Shown here piece by piece: positions 22,233 through 34,204 of a DNA stretch of 64,000 nucleotides. Position numbers and translations under genes: made by a program. The notes beneath the pieces are model-generated. The model made no database searches. It saw nothing but the letters and a program-made list of their open reading frames with translations, and was not told the DNA's origin. Source of the stretch: Pilaira anomala (lineage: Eukaryota; Mucoromycota; Mucoromycetes; Mucorales; Mucoraceae); contig JAIXMQ010000001.1 of the NCBI GenBank assembly GCA_025716855.1, forward strand, positions 124,001 to 188,000, read 5' to 3'. Within the stretch, counting starts at the first letter, position 1. Each line of letters opens with the position of its first letter.

Positions 22233-22494
22233 AAATTGTTACAGCCATGTAAAAGTGAGACTTATTAAGAAAAAAAAGAGAAGTAGGGTTGCTAAAAAAA
22301 GTTTCTCATTATAAATTGATATAATATTTGCTGTATTTATCAGGGAAAAAAAAAGTCTGACGTGGATAACTATTACACACATTAAGCATTATACAAGTTT
22401 GCAAAGTATTTAAAGGTATTATTCCATTTCCATTTGTATACATATATGTAGAATTTATTGTGAGAAAATAACACCAATATTTACATTTTGAAAA

Positions 22495-22511
<17 letters not shown>
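22233..22511. other. Spacer with (AT)n tract
   Basis: No gene is visible. An (AT)n run occupies about 22494-22518; the short open frame across it is low complexity. Confidence 0.5.
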
Positions 22512-22525
<14 letters not shown>

Positions 22526-22921
22526 ATCAATAGAAGGGCACGAACCGACAAAAAGAAAAAGCCTTGGAAAATTTGGCAAAACTTCTTCGCAGAAGAACCG
22601 GTACTTCTTAGTAATCGTAACCTTTTAAATTACTAGCGTTCTCGATTTTTAGTTCCGACAATATTAGCACAACGTCAACTCATGCCTACTAAAAGGTCGA
22701 ACATGAGTGATTCAATTTTTCCTGAAAATTTCTCCTTATATACCCCTCCAAAATTTTACTATGGACAAGTTGTGGGTTTCATGAACCTTATTTTTTCGGG
22801 TTTTTTTATGTCTGAATTTCTCAATAAAAATGTTTCCAGCGTTTTGAGCAATGTTTATTTAATGCAAATTCAATGGCACAAAAGCACAAAATCTTGTAGA
22901 AAAGTGGATCGTAGCGAATAG
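22512..22921 (+). other. Possible decayed coding region, unrecognised
   Basis: Plus-strand frames read RRARTDKKKKPWKIWQNFFA, then a stop, then SRFLVPTILAQRQ running into 79 codons from ATG 22682 to 22921. Composition is protein-like for a stretch, but it is interrupted and I recognise no family. It may be a remnant of a transposon or duplicated gene. Confidence 0.3.
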
Positions 22922-24830
22922 AAAGGTCCACTTTCACAGTATTTTCTTGGTGTAACTAAAATACAAAAACAACACTTCTTTGTCTGTACCCGTGTAACCT
23001 AAATCGAAGAAAAGACACTACTGCTACACCTAAATATTTCTTTTATTAACGCGACCAAGTATCAAACCGCTTTATTGAGAACTATGAGAGATATTTTTTT
23101 ATATCAAGTAGTACTGTGTACAGTACCGACAAACTAATTTTTTTTAGTATGACTATTATAATTAGATATTAAAATTGGATTCCGTTTTCGTAAATATATA
23201 TATTATATCTATTCCTCCTTGCTGTATTCACGTCAAATAGCACTATATTTCCAGCTCTTGTATCCAGGCCTTTTCTTCTACAATCAAACACAGATGAAAA
23301 TAACTTCAAAAGATGGGGCAGATGGAATAACAAACGTAGGTTAATTTAAGATATGATGACTATATCTGATAAGGTTGGTTATTGGCAGCTAACTATTATA
23401 TGCCAGGATGCTACTACTCTCAGAAAACAAAAAACCTATTAATTCAATTCGAAGAAATACTAGAAAATATTCATAAAGCAATGAAAAATTACTATCGACT
23501 CAACAAACAAGATACATTGAGGCTTTTATTATGTTGATTTATTTCACTTATATGAATGAGCTAGTAATAGTCAATGGACCACTTGGATCAGCAACAAAAA
23601 GATCCAACGAAGAAAATAAATATTGGAATTTTACTCTCATTTGAAAAGAAATTACTGGAGTCTAGTATAGGCACCAAAGATGATTTGAAAAAGATTGTAT
23701 AAAAAAGCGGTTGGGTAGGGATGTATGATAAGTATAGCAAGTTAAGGATTGAAATGCAAGGTGAAAGGTTGCTGTCGGTTATATAGAAACAGTACAAGCT
23801 GAAATTTCCAATCAAATCTTGCTCCCTATTAGCTCAGTTATGAAGATTATGTGCAACTCACCTTAAAACAAATGGTCACTGAGGATGAAATGCAGGAAGC
23901 TATTACTTTAGAAGGTGAAATCATTTTCACTCAATATATATATGATTCGTTATGTAATAGTATATGGAATAGTCTGGCTAAAAATACTAGTGTAATTCAA
24001 GTGTATCAAGATTATAATGAAAATGGCGAATACCTATTTCGCAGGGAACATTAACGCTTTACAGCACACTTTAGAGAATTCACATTTGAAAAGGTAGGTT
24101 TTAAATAACTATAGTTGTATTGTTTAAAATAATAACTCTATTTTCTTTTATTATATAGATATTGAAAAAAAAAAACGACGTCCTACAACTCGATGATAAA
24201 GAAACAATAAAGTTAGGTAGGACATGTAATTATGTAGTGTCTTTATATATCATTCAGAGATATCATAAATATTTCATTTAAACCATTTCTATGAGATATG
24301 GCCTCTGTTGTATCAACATCACTGGTAAACAAGGAGCTTTTTAGACTGTATAATAACATAGAATATGCATTTAATGTGATGCATTTCACCGAAAACAGAC
24401 AACTTCAACCTATTCTTGCGAGTTTACTGGAAGAAGAGATGGGTACATCTAACGAAACACAAAACGTTAAACCATATACTTTGGCCGTACCAGAATTGTC
24501 TGATCAGCTTTTACAACCGGCTATTATTTACCAGCAGCCAATATATAATAAAAGCTTCCGATTTGGAGACATACGGCAGGGATGTCAGAAAATTTTAAAT
24601 GTTCTGCGATACGGAAATCACAATATACACAACACAATCACACAATAGAGTACGTGTCTGGAAATTAAAAGAAAATGATGATGGAAACAAATAGGCAAAA
24701 TTCCTGTTTAGTGCTTGGTGATATAAAAATTGACGACATACTTTAAATTTAGTCGTATATAAAAAAATAAGCACAGCATTTTTTAAATCCACTGTTACAC
24801 CTAGTTTTACCTTATTACATTATCCTTAAT
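22922..24830. other. Repeat-zone sequence with degraded open frames
   Basis: Several short frames look like decayed coding sequence, notably plus-strand 23851-24054 and 24298-24648 (116 codons, beginning MASVVSTSLVNKELFRLYNN). They are separated by stops and a possible intron at about 24094-24161. No known domain is recognised; a transposon-derived or lineage-specific gene remnant is the likeliest reading. Confidence 0.35.
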
Positions 24831-25160
24831 GACAATGAGGATCTTTAATAATGATGTTCTTTTATAAGTCCCCTTAATAAAGCAGCTCTTTTTTTTCACC
24901 ATAGAAAAAAGTTTCATGCTTCATCAAGTTTGTATGTTTTGAAAATTATACATAGATGCGCTTTAAAGTTAAATTCTCGATGATTTGAAGAATTTTTTAT
25001 TTTTTTTAGATTAGGTCAAGTAAATATGAAAAGAGGGTCAGGTATTTATATATACTTTTTAGTCTCGTGATGTCGGAATTAAGTTTCTAATAGTCTTGTT
25101 GGCTAGCAGCTCTTTGAAGTGGATTAGTTATCTCTTCTATGTCAACTTTATGGGTTAAAT
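24831..25160 (-). repeat. Long inverted repeat, left arm
   Basis: The reverse complement of this segment aligns over roughly 300 bp with 27668-27970, at perhaps 75-80 percent identity by eye with small indels. Both arms contain the end of the same coding frame, read here on the minus strand as THKVDIEEITNPLQRAAS followed by QQDY and a stop. Confidence 0.7.
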
Positions 25161-26518
25161 ATGTAGTCAAAATAAGGACATTATTTTGTTTTTGTTGGTT
25201 TATTTCTATTTTATCTGGCAACAAATAGCAAAGTAAAGGCTGAGTCCATATATATATACATACTCTCATCAATTGATAAAGAACAGTCTTCATTACCTGA
25301 GTCAATATCAACAGAAGATACATTATTCAGTGAAAAAAAAAGCAAAGCTTTATAAAGCAGTTTCAATAAGTCATTATTTTTTTTTTCTATCGAACGTGTC
25401 TTGCGATCTTAATATACTATGACCTACTGATCCTGATTGCAGTTCTACTGACAAATTAAAGTTGATCTTTCCACGGTTACTTATTTTAAAGGGTCTACAG
25501 TTGCTTTAAATTTTACTATGGAAGGAAAAGTAAAGGGTTTTATTTATCTTAATTTTTTTTTCTAACACATCCAGCTGAATCCAAGAAATATGTATGGTCT
25601 TGTTAACTTTTTTTGACCCGTGTTACAGAAAAAGAAATAGTCTAAATTCATTTAAAGAAGTTTGTACGAATTACAATATCGGTATGATTTAACTTCCTTA
25701 TACTAAACGTTTATCATCTGGGTTGAATTCAGTTGATATAAACAAAGCATTAGAAAGAGGTGTTTACTTTGAATTATGTCATGCAAATACCAATTGCTAT
25801 CGTAAATCAGCACTGTACGTACAAAAATATAACACCTTTCTTCTTCTTACATTCTTAAGAAACAACATGGTAAATATCTATCTTTTAATGCGAATGAGTA
25901 ATCAATCAATATTTATACTACAATATGGTCACTTACTACAATAAGGTCACTTGTTTCATCGAAATAAAATTGACAGAAAGAAATTAATAGTAATAAATTG
26001 ATTCAAAAGAAAAAAGAAGTTATGACAGCTTTATTTGTGCATGTACAATATGAATGTAAGGAATTTATATATGTACTTTAATATGAGAGAGACTTTGAAT
26101 TAGTTTAATCTAGTTTTTTTTTTTTTTTTAGAAAAGGTATGCAGTGGTAATTTTAAATTAATTCAAGATGAATATGTAGTGTAGAGTGATTAAATTGATG
26201 TATACGAATGTTTGCAAAACGGATAATTGTAGCAAATATTTGACCAGGATTGAAAGGTAATTCAGAGAAGATAAACCACCGATTATGTCTGTGTAAAGAT
26301 AGAGCCAAATATGAATTGACAAGTAATTTTGATATGAAGGCCTCGAGTGTGGGAATTCAAAAGTATAAAAGCTTGCACGTACTTTATCTTAGGCGAGTAA
26401 ACGAAGAGAGATGTGTAAAAGATTCTTTCCGGATTAGCCAGAGCAGTTACAGTAGTTTTGCTTGATTTTTTGATTTTTTTGATTTTTCGGTTTCTTGTTT
26501 TCTAGTTTTTTTTTTTTT
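25161..26518. other. Repeat-zone sequence, no gene recognised
   Basis: AT-rich sequence with only short open frames (for example 25723-25944 and 26250-26465) and no recognisable domain. The minus frame extending to 25323 continues the repeated coding fragment of the inverted repeat. Confidence 0.45.
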
Positions 26519-26577
26519 TGACTTTTGACTTTTGACTTTTGACTTTTGACTTTTGACTTTTGACTTTTGACTTTTGA
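26519..26577. repeat. Heptanucleotide tandem repeat (GACTTTT)n
   Basis: About eight perfect head-to-tail units of GACTTTT, preceded by imperfect GATTTTTT-type units from about 26464. This is a simple minisatellite; the unit does not resemble a fungal telomere repeat. Confidence 0.95.
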
Positions 26578-27667
26578 TTGTTTTATCTTGTTTTGTTTTT
26601 CTGGTTTTTTGTTTTGTTTTCTGTTAAGAGCAAGGATTATTTCAAGACATATATATAAGAGTAGTAGTCAAGACCATGTTGCCAGATTAAAAAGAAAGAG
26701 ATTACATATCAAATATAGCAACCATCACATTCAACAAAAGAGACGTTTGACGGATACATCATGATGAGCAAAAAAGATAAATAAATACCTTTGTAAAATT
26801 AAAAAGCCATTTCCCAGCTATCTCCTCCCAACGAAACGAAGCCACCTCAGATGGATGGAACATCTCTACTAATGGCACTACTATCCCGACTACGGTGCCC
26901 ATATTGTACTGCGAGTCAGTTAAGAAGCAAGTCAGCAAATAATGGAATCGGTTATTCGTGGTCAAAAGCTGTTTTCGATAGCCAGTACTGAATCTTTCAA
27001 TTAAACTATACGTATAGACTATACTAACATCTCACACACCAAACAGTATCAACCAGACGAAGATCTCTTACACGTGAAATAGAGTCATCTTGAATCAGAC
27101 ATTCTCCCCATGGCAACAACCGTTGTATTAGACTAACTAAGCAATATCAAGACAAAAGCTTAGCAACCAAGGAAGAAATAGTCATTTTATACGCAATGAC
27201 TTGAAGTAAAATAAGTGTAGAATCATTCTTAAGAACACGTGGGAATATATTAGACAGTTAGCTACTTTTTCCCGTAATAGGTAAAGTTATATGTCTTACC
27301 ACTAATATTATTTATTATGCACATTTCAAAGTTGTTCATTTCTTGATACAATATCTTGTATGTCATCAAAGAGGTAGTTTTAAAGAATGTGTATGTTTTA
27401 TTTGAAGAAGAAAAGGAAAAAAGAAAAAAGAAAAAGGGAGAAAGAAATAGAAAAAAAAAAGGTGCTAAAATAAACCTGTTTGCGGTCATGTGTAGCGCCC
27501 AAAATTTGTTGAGATTTAAAACATGCATAAATGTATGCACCTATTTAATATGAGACTCATACACAGAACGTCAATAAAAGTAGAAAAAATTTACATATAA
27601 CACACACAACCATTAATCTTGGCGTCCTTATTTTTTATTACATATTTGAAATAAATTGTACGTATTA
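26578..27667. other. Repeat-zone sequence with one coherent minus-strand fragment
   Basis: On the minus strand, about 26965-26788 reads as a coherent fragment containing FLTDSQYNMGTVVGIVVP and MFHPSEVASFRWEEIAGKW, ending at a donor-like AAGGTATTT. I do not recognise the family. Minus-strand 27281-27375 contains the second copy of the repeated exon-like unit (ILYQEMNNFEMCIINNISG). The rest is low complexity. Confidence 0.35.
27281..27375 (-). other. Repeated exon-like unit, copy 2
   Basis: This segment translates on the minus strand to ILYQEMNNFEMCIINNISG and is followed by GGTAAGACA, a donor-like sequence at the same relative place as in the copy near 21050. Confidence 0.45.
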
Positions 27668-27970
27668 ACCCATAAAGTTGACACAGAAGAGATAGCTAAT
27701 CCACTTCAAAGAGCTGTTATCCAACAAACCTAATTTCAATATCACGAGACTAAAAAAATTATATAAATACCTGACCCTTTTTTCATGTTTTAAAACATAT
27801 TTACTTGACCTTGACCTTGACCTAAAAAAAAAAAAATCTTCAAATCGTCGAAAATTTGACTTTAAAGCACTTCAATGGCTTCCAACACATAAAAACTTGA
27901 TGAAAAAGTCACATTAGCATGGAAATTTTCTCTATGTAAAAAGAATAGCTATTTTATTAGGAGTACTTAT
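27668..27970 (+). repeat. Long inverted repeat, right arm
   Basis: Inverted partner of 24831-25160. On the plus strand it reads THKVDTEEIANPLQRAVI before a stop, paralogous to the other arm. The two arms enclose about 2.5 kb. It contains a short (CTTGAC)n-like run near 27804-27821 that the other arm lacks. Confidence 0.7.
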
Positions 27971-28874
27971 TAAAGCAAGAGACTTTAAAAGTAGAATACA
28001 ATGGAGAGATAAATATATATAAGGGATTCCAATATGTAATGAAATGAAAATATGAAATATAATAAAATAGTTAAATCAATAGAGAATTTCTATTATTCTT
28101 TATAACAGACAGTTAAGATACACTGCTGTTAAAGAACATCATCGTATACACAATATTTAATTATTTTTCAAAAAAAAAAATTACGCATACATAGTTTCTC
28201 TTCTGTTTCAGGTCTTCTGTTGTCAAGTGGGTTCAAATGATTGATATCAGATCTACCGATATAAAAGTATGGCAAGTTTTTTTTTTGGAACTTATCTGTA
28301 TGTTTTCATTTTGTACTGCTTGAGTCAAATGGTTTAATGCTCTATCAGTTTCAACAACAGTATAAAAACGTCTAAGAATTTTTTGAAATTTTCGAACATT
28401 TTTTTTTGTCTTGATTGATATTGTAAGCAAAATATTCATTTTTAGAATACATATTATGGAAGAAAAGAGGAAAAAGATGTCTTCTTCCAGATAAATAGAG
28501 GGAAACTTGCGACTTGCTTATACTCTCGCCTTTTAAGTACATAGATTGTAACTGATTTAAAGAAATAAGCTAAATATAAGGCAAAACTACTGTAGCTTTG
28601 ATATATCTTACCACTGACGGCATGTATTTCACACGTTTCAAAGTTATCTATTTATTGATATCTAATATATCATGTTTATGTCATTAAGCAAGAGATTAAA
28701 ACAGTAGTATTATAGAATAACTATTCATGATTTATCTGAAGGAAAAAGGGTGATTAATAAACCTGTTTGTGATAAGTTTTTGAGGTACAAAATTTCAATC
28801 CCCTTAAGAGGTTGCAGTTTTTATTTTTTATTTTTTATTTTTGATCTTTATTTTTTTTTAAAAATACTGATTTA
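27971..28874. other. Repeat-zone sequence upstream of TUTase-like gene
   Basis: Short minus-strand frame 28439-28233 and the third copy of the repeated exon-like unit at about 28700-28600, decayed by stops, are the only structures seen. The last 60 bp are T-rich with TTTATT repeats and probably hold the promoter and leader of the gene starting at 28875. Confidence 0.4.
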
Positions 28875-30278
28875 ATGTCTTCTTCTATCGAAAAAGAGAT
28901 TGATTTGATGATTGAAGTAAGTATTTGGTTATGAACTTTCGTTGATGCAGTCTCTAAATAAATTTATTAGAGGCTCGCTGTTAATCCTAATGATTACCGT
29001 GTTGTACACTTTTTAGGACAACTTAACCATCATTTATTGAGTTATAAACCTGAAGGATGGTCTGGTTTTGTATATGGGTACCTAATCCATGGAATAAAAT
29101 AAAAAAATAATCGAAAAAAAAAATTAAGTACTTTTTTGTAGATCAGCTGCTCATGGTTTAGCTACAAAAAATGATACAATCGATATATGTGTCACTAATA
29201 TTCACGCTTCTCTAACAACAGCTGAGCAACCTATCATTGTAAACGATACTGTGACTTTTGAAGGAAAAGATATATCAAATAATACTGATGCTGTCAATGC
29301 TAGAAACTTGTCCTTTAGTTTATTATCAGCGTTTAAAAAAGACATTTATTGCATTATCAAGTCCTTTCAAGCCTCTATTCCTTTTTTTACGGTTAAATAT
29401 TACCAATTTCCCATTAAGCTTGATATTAGCGTTAACAATGCAATTGATATTGAACGAACAAATCTAGTTACCGAGTATTTGTCTTTAGATAAACGTATCA
29501 AACCGTTTCTTTTTGCTTTAAAGCAATTTGTTAAAATGAGAAAAATTGATAACGGTAAGTACATTTACATGTAAAAAAAAAGTAACATATATTAAAAAAA
29601 ACTTTAATAGAAACAAACGGTTTTCCTAACTCCTATGTATATGTCATTATTGGACTCTATTTTCTAATGTTTGTACAGAATCCACCTATAATCCCATGTC
29701 TTCACGCCATGTCAGATGAAACACCATGTAATTACCCATTATGCCGCTCTAAAAGCAACGAAAAAGTACAAGGATACGATGTTGCATATCATGATTGTGC
29801 GATTATTGATCGTATTTCTGAATACACCATATTTGAAAGGAGCTCCGGTAAAAACCTTTATGGAACGCCTTGGATTAGCAAGAATAAAAAATCTACTGAT
29901 GCTTTGCTTCTTGAAGCATTTAAATGGTTTTCGTACAGCTCATCTATTTTAGAGCCAAAATCAATCAACTCAAAGAAGCCTCCAGTAATTCAACCCGAGT
30001 GGAAACACAATGTTATGGCCTTTGCTGATGTATTTGACCCCACATTGAATATTGCGTATGTAGCCTATTTATTATGAATATAAATTTTTTTGAAAAACTC
30101 ACCTTTTTTTACGCGTAGTGCTTCGTGTACTGTAGCAGGAGCAAAGATTATTAACCAAGAGTTTTTCAACGCTTACATTAAGTTACAAGAAAGCGACAGT
30201 TTTGATAAAATATTGTATGCACCTGACACTATTCTTAAACCAATCGCTGTCAAACAGCGTAAATATACGCGTAACTAG
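28875..30278 (+). CDS. Cid1-like non-canonical poly(A)/poly(U) polymerase family protein
   Basis: Five exons: 28875-28916, 28971-29077, 29142-29554, 29611-30055 and 30119-30278, all with GT-AG introns of 54-64 bp and matching phase, giving 388 residues. The nucleotidyltransferase signature GSAAHGL begins at residue 50; KLDISVNN (Asp144) fits the third catalytic position; VTEYLSLDKRIKPF...FVKMRK and PPIIPCLH are typical of Cid1/TUTase enzymes; and the PAP-associated region ends with FADVFDPTLNIA. These enzymes add A or U to RNA 3' ends. The first metal-binding pair, usually D-I-D, reads T-I-D here (Thr62, Asp64), so activity is uncertain. It lies inside transposon debris, uses AT-rich codons and has a truncated duplicate 0.5 kb downstream, suggesting a lineage-specific, fast-evolving paralogue. 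Confidence 0.75.
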
Positions 30279-31487
30279 CTCTAAATTATAGTCCTATCTT
30301 ATCATGCGCATAAAATAAATCAAGAAGTTTTATTTTTATTTTTATCGTTTCTGAAAAACATTAATAGATAATAATAACTTTTTTTGACGAATACAGGCTA
30401 ACAAATAATACAAATGCATTATCACAGGACTTCGTATATCTACACACACCTAATTTATAATGTGTACTAGTCCTATTGAATTTTAAAAAAAAGTATACAT
30501 CACAAAAGAGAATGCCAATCAAGTTATTTTTCATTTATTTTACATAAAAAAATGAACTGGTTAACTGGGAATGAATTTTTTTTGATATATTAAAAATTAT
30601 ATATAGAGTAGCTTGTTGATAATCCGGAAAAAAGAAGGTTGTGATATACATAAACACTCATAGTAGCTTATAATGTTAAATTGTTGTAATTTAAAAACTT
30701 TATTTTATTTACTTTCACTCTCTTTCATTTCTTTATTCCATTATACAAATTGAGGCGATGGCTCCTCCTATTGACGAAGAGATTAGTGTAATGCTTAAAG
30801 TACGTATTTTTTGGCTATAAAATATATTTAATAGGTATTAGGCATCTCACTCAGTTCTATTTTACTGTCCTACTACAGTATATCAAACACTATAAACTAC
30901 TTTCATCATTTCAAACTCATTTGTGTACAATAGAAGATGGTTTCCTTTTAAAGGTTTTAAATTTTTTGTTTGTAGGGCAGATGACAAATCTGCAATGAAG
31001 ACCGAGTTATTTATGAGGAACAGGGGAGAAAAAGACAAAATATAAATTTGGGAAAGATAAAATAAAGAGATCCTGCACTAATATCAAAGATGGGGATTAA
31101 ACCTACCAGTTGAACTGAAATTCAGCATCAACTAAATGCCAAAGAGCAAGCAGTAACTATTAAAAGCAGTGGTTTGTTTTGTTGATAATTAATCCTTTTT
31201 TTTTTAGCTCTTTCTTTTTCTTTTAAAAAGAAGCGCACAACCCTTACTAATAACTAGATTAAAGTTAAAAGAAACACTCTTTATCATCTTCAGCTTGCAG
31301 TTAGATCAAATGACTTACATTATTTCCTTTTTCTCAACAGAAGTTTAATAAACTAGCACATGCTTTCGAGTTAAATAAAACATATACGAAGGAATTAGTA
31401 TATACAAATGATTTAAGTAAATTATAACAATAAAAAGCGGGCCATAAAGGCAGGCTTTAGTAGCTATTTATTGCATCATATTAAATA
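30279..31487. other. Region downstream of TUTase-like gene
   Basis: Apart from the partial duplicate starting at 30758, no gene is seen. Sequence from about 31000 to 31480 is AT-rich without long frames. Confidence 0.5.
30758..31000 (+). pseudogene. Truncated duplicate of TUTase-like gene, 5' end
   Basis: ATG 30758 opens a 42-nt exon ending at a GTACGT donor, exactly the length and phase of exon 1 of the gene at 28875, and encoding MAPPIDEEISVMLK against MSSSIEKEIDLMIE. A weakly similar second exon with stops (HHF..., then a possible GGCAGATGAC start of exon 3 near 30976) follows, after which similarity is lost. Confidence 0.5.
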
Positions 31488-34204
31488 TTAAACTTTTGTT
31501 GGTACAACTTGATCTGAACTTTTCACGACACTTGGCGCAGGTATTCTATCTAGTATTTCCGCACGACATAGAGGACTAGAAAAAATTAATATAAAAATTG
31601 ACAACTGGAAAGTTATTTTTTTTTTTTACCATAATACTAAGGCTTTAGCACAACGGCCACCGATACCATCGTGTTTGCAAGGCATTAATATTGTATTTTT
31701 CGGTTCCGAAAAACAAATAGTACATAGTGGTCCATCCCAATCATAGTCCTCTTCTTCTTCATGTCCTTCTGTACAATCTGAATCAGTGGAATCTTGGACA
31801 CTTTGTGGACTGGACCCACTAAAGATATCATCGGCACCAAAACGAGGTCTCAGTGGCGCCTTATTCATAGGTAGATATGACTTGCCATGAGATGTAATGC
31901 CTCGTTTTCTCACCCAACGCATCACTCGTTTGTTAAAATCAGCGTCTAGTATACCTGCTTCATTCAGTCCTCGAAATTTAGATGTTGTTGGCGGTGGATA
32001 AATCCATGCTCTTTCACCAAAATTTACTAAGGCTTGTTGATGTGTTGTTAAACTGATGGCTGGATAAAGTCCTAAACCCTTGGCCGATTTTTTTCTTTTT
32101 TCCAGATGCGGTGAAGAAATATTCGGTGATTCTGATGTACTTAAACTTTGCATCGTAGGTGACGTTGATATGATAGATTCACTGGCAGAGGATCGTGGTG
32201 AAGGGGAGGTAGTACTACTTTGACTACCTGCTTTTTTTGTGTGTCGATTTTTTCGATTTGGATGTTCAAATTCTACTGTAACACCTAAATCACGTCCATT
32301 AATATAATACGAACAAAAACCATTATCTAGATCAAGAAAACTTCCTATAACATCTCCTGCTTGACATCGAATTTTAACTTTGCTTTGTGGATATACTGCT
32401 GATCCATCTGCCCAAACAGCTGTTCGATAGGTATCAAATGCGAATCCATTCTACATATTAAAAATTAATTCTCCAATTTGTTTGTTTCTCCTAATCAATT
32501 TATTTCCTTACACAATCATCGCCAACGCCATAACCCTCCTCGGGAGAAAAACGACACCTACTAGTAGCCCAACCTATTTGCATGATCCCATTACTTAGTA
32601 GTAAAGTCTCATAGTACCACTTTTCTCGTTTAACGCAGGCAGTTGCACGCACTGATTCAAAATGAGGTCTATCATTACGTAGCTGTATACCATAGTTGAG
32701 TGCTATTTTAAAACCCTGAATAGCTTATTGCTTACCTCTAATCCATTACCACCGATTTTTAAATGAGGAGTAGAATCAAATGGGTTCATAATTACTTTTA
32801 AATTTGAAAGGTCCCAAGGACATGTAATCTGGTCAATTTTGTTTTTAATGCATATTACTAAATCTACTTTACTGTCATTTATACCTTTTTGCCATCAACA
32901 AATACATGATCAAGGGACCACCTGGCACATAAGCCAAGCTGAACGTACTTTGCCCATTCTTCACGTAGCGGCCCTTTGGGCGGAATAAATCTAGAATCAA
33001 AACTATTTAAATTGGAAAATGCAGACACCTGGTCTAAACCCACCGTTGAAGAGGTCATACTCCCCAGCGAAGATAGTAATAATGATGTTAACGGCTGTGG
33101 CGGTAATTTTGATTTAGGATCTGTTACAGAAAGTGTGTATATACGCTCGTTTGCTTGTTCACATTCTCTTACTACTGCTAATAATACAAATCGAATATTA
33201 AAGTCATGCGCAAGAATAAAATCTTTGACAGTTCCTAAACAAAAAATCTAAGCTTCATAAAAAAAAAGTTACAAGTAATCATTATATACCTGTTAATGCG
33301 AATTTTTCAAGAGCCAGCAATGAAAAAATGCGTACCATTAAATCTTCCTGAGGATCCGATATAGATTTCATCAACATATCACCTACATCCTGATGCCATA
33401 GTGATAAACACATTTCCCCCGCAAATTTTTCAGCAAGTAGAGACCAAAGAATAGCAGCATTTAATTTCAACTTTGTTTGATCAGAATTTTGAACAGTCGA
33501 CATTAGATTGATGTTGGGTGTAGCTGAATTACTGAAAATTTGATTTCGAAGTGCTTCTCGCTTACTCGCAGTTCTTTCTATTTTGTATCTGCCTGATAAA
33601 AGTGAAATCATTCGTTGAATTCGACTCGGCTTCTTATTTAATTTTGAAATAATGACAGGTGAAACAGATAACATGGTATCTCGGGATGGTAATGCTGCTC
33701 GATCAATTATATGGCTAAGGAATGCCATAGCTACTGGACTATCAGGATCTAAATTACTTGTGATGGTTGCTATAAATGCAAGATAACCAGGCCCTAAATA
33801 TTTTCTGATTTGTTAGTAAAATAAAATAAAAAATATGGGACCCTTTTTTTGTATATTTATTTATTTCTTTTTTTTTAGCAAAAGGATATACCTTCGTATG
33901 CTAATGTAAATAAGGTATCTAAAGCATGCACCATATGTCTTTCCCGATCATAAAATTCAGTTTGGCTATTATCTATTTGTTGTTGCTGTTGTTGTTGTTG
34001 TTGTTGTTGTGAACGTTGTGCATCATTTGATCCAACAGATGACCTCGACCTTGTATCGTTGGAAGATCTCCGTAAATTATTATCATCCTGTTCAAATTCT
34101 TGCACATGGTTTTGTGCTATGGCTAATATCCTTTTCCAAGAATTTTCTACCATACGTCCAGCCTGATCACTGACTGGCTTAAATGCCATATCCATATTTG
34201 GCAT
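31488..34204 (-). CDS. SPRY and RING-finger E3 ubiquitin ligase (RSPRY1-like)
   Basis: Seven exons: 34204-33892, 33793-33290, 33234-32885, 32828-32736, 32682-32512, 32450-31630 and 31575-31488, giving 779 residues. The N-terminal half is helical and armadillo-like, with a polyglutamine run from a CAA/CAG repeat at about 33982-34011. A SPRY domain starts near residue 420 with FESVRATACV...WYYET...GIMQIGWAT...GYGVGDD and is interrupted by a long Ser-rich insertion. A C-terminal RING (from Cys720) reads CTICF...PCKHDGIGGRCAKALVLCPLC; the last CPLC is created by the final splice. This order matches animal RSPRY1, a presumed E3 ligase. The substrate is unknown. The exon 5 acceptor was placed at ATACAG because the nearer CAG would leave a 19-bp intron. 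Confidence 0.88.

Noticed and set aside
26519..26577. Heptamer array considered as an internal telomere repeat
   Set aside because: GACTTTT does not resemble TTAGGG or other fungal telomere units, and no subtelomeric genes are near.
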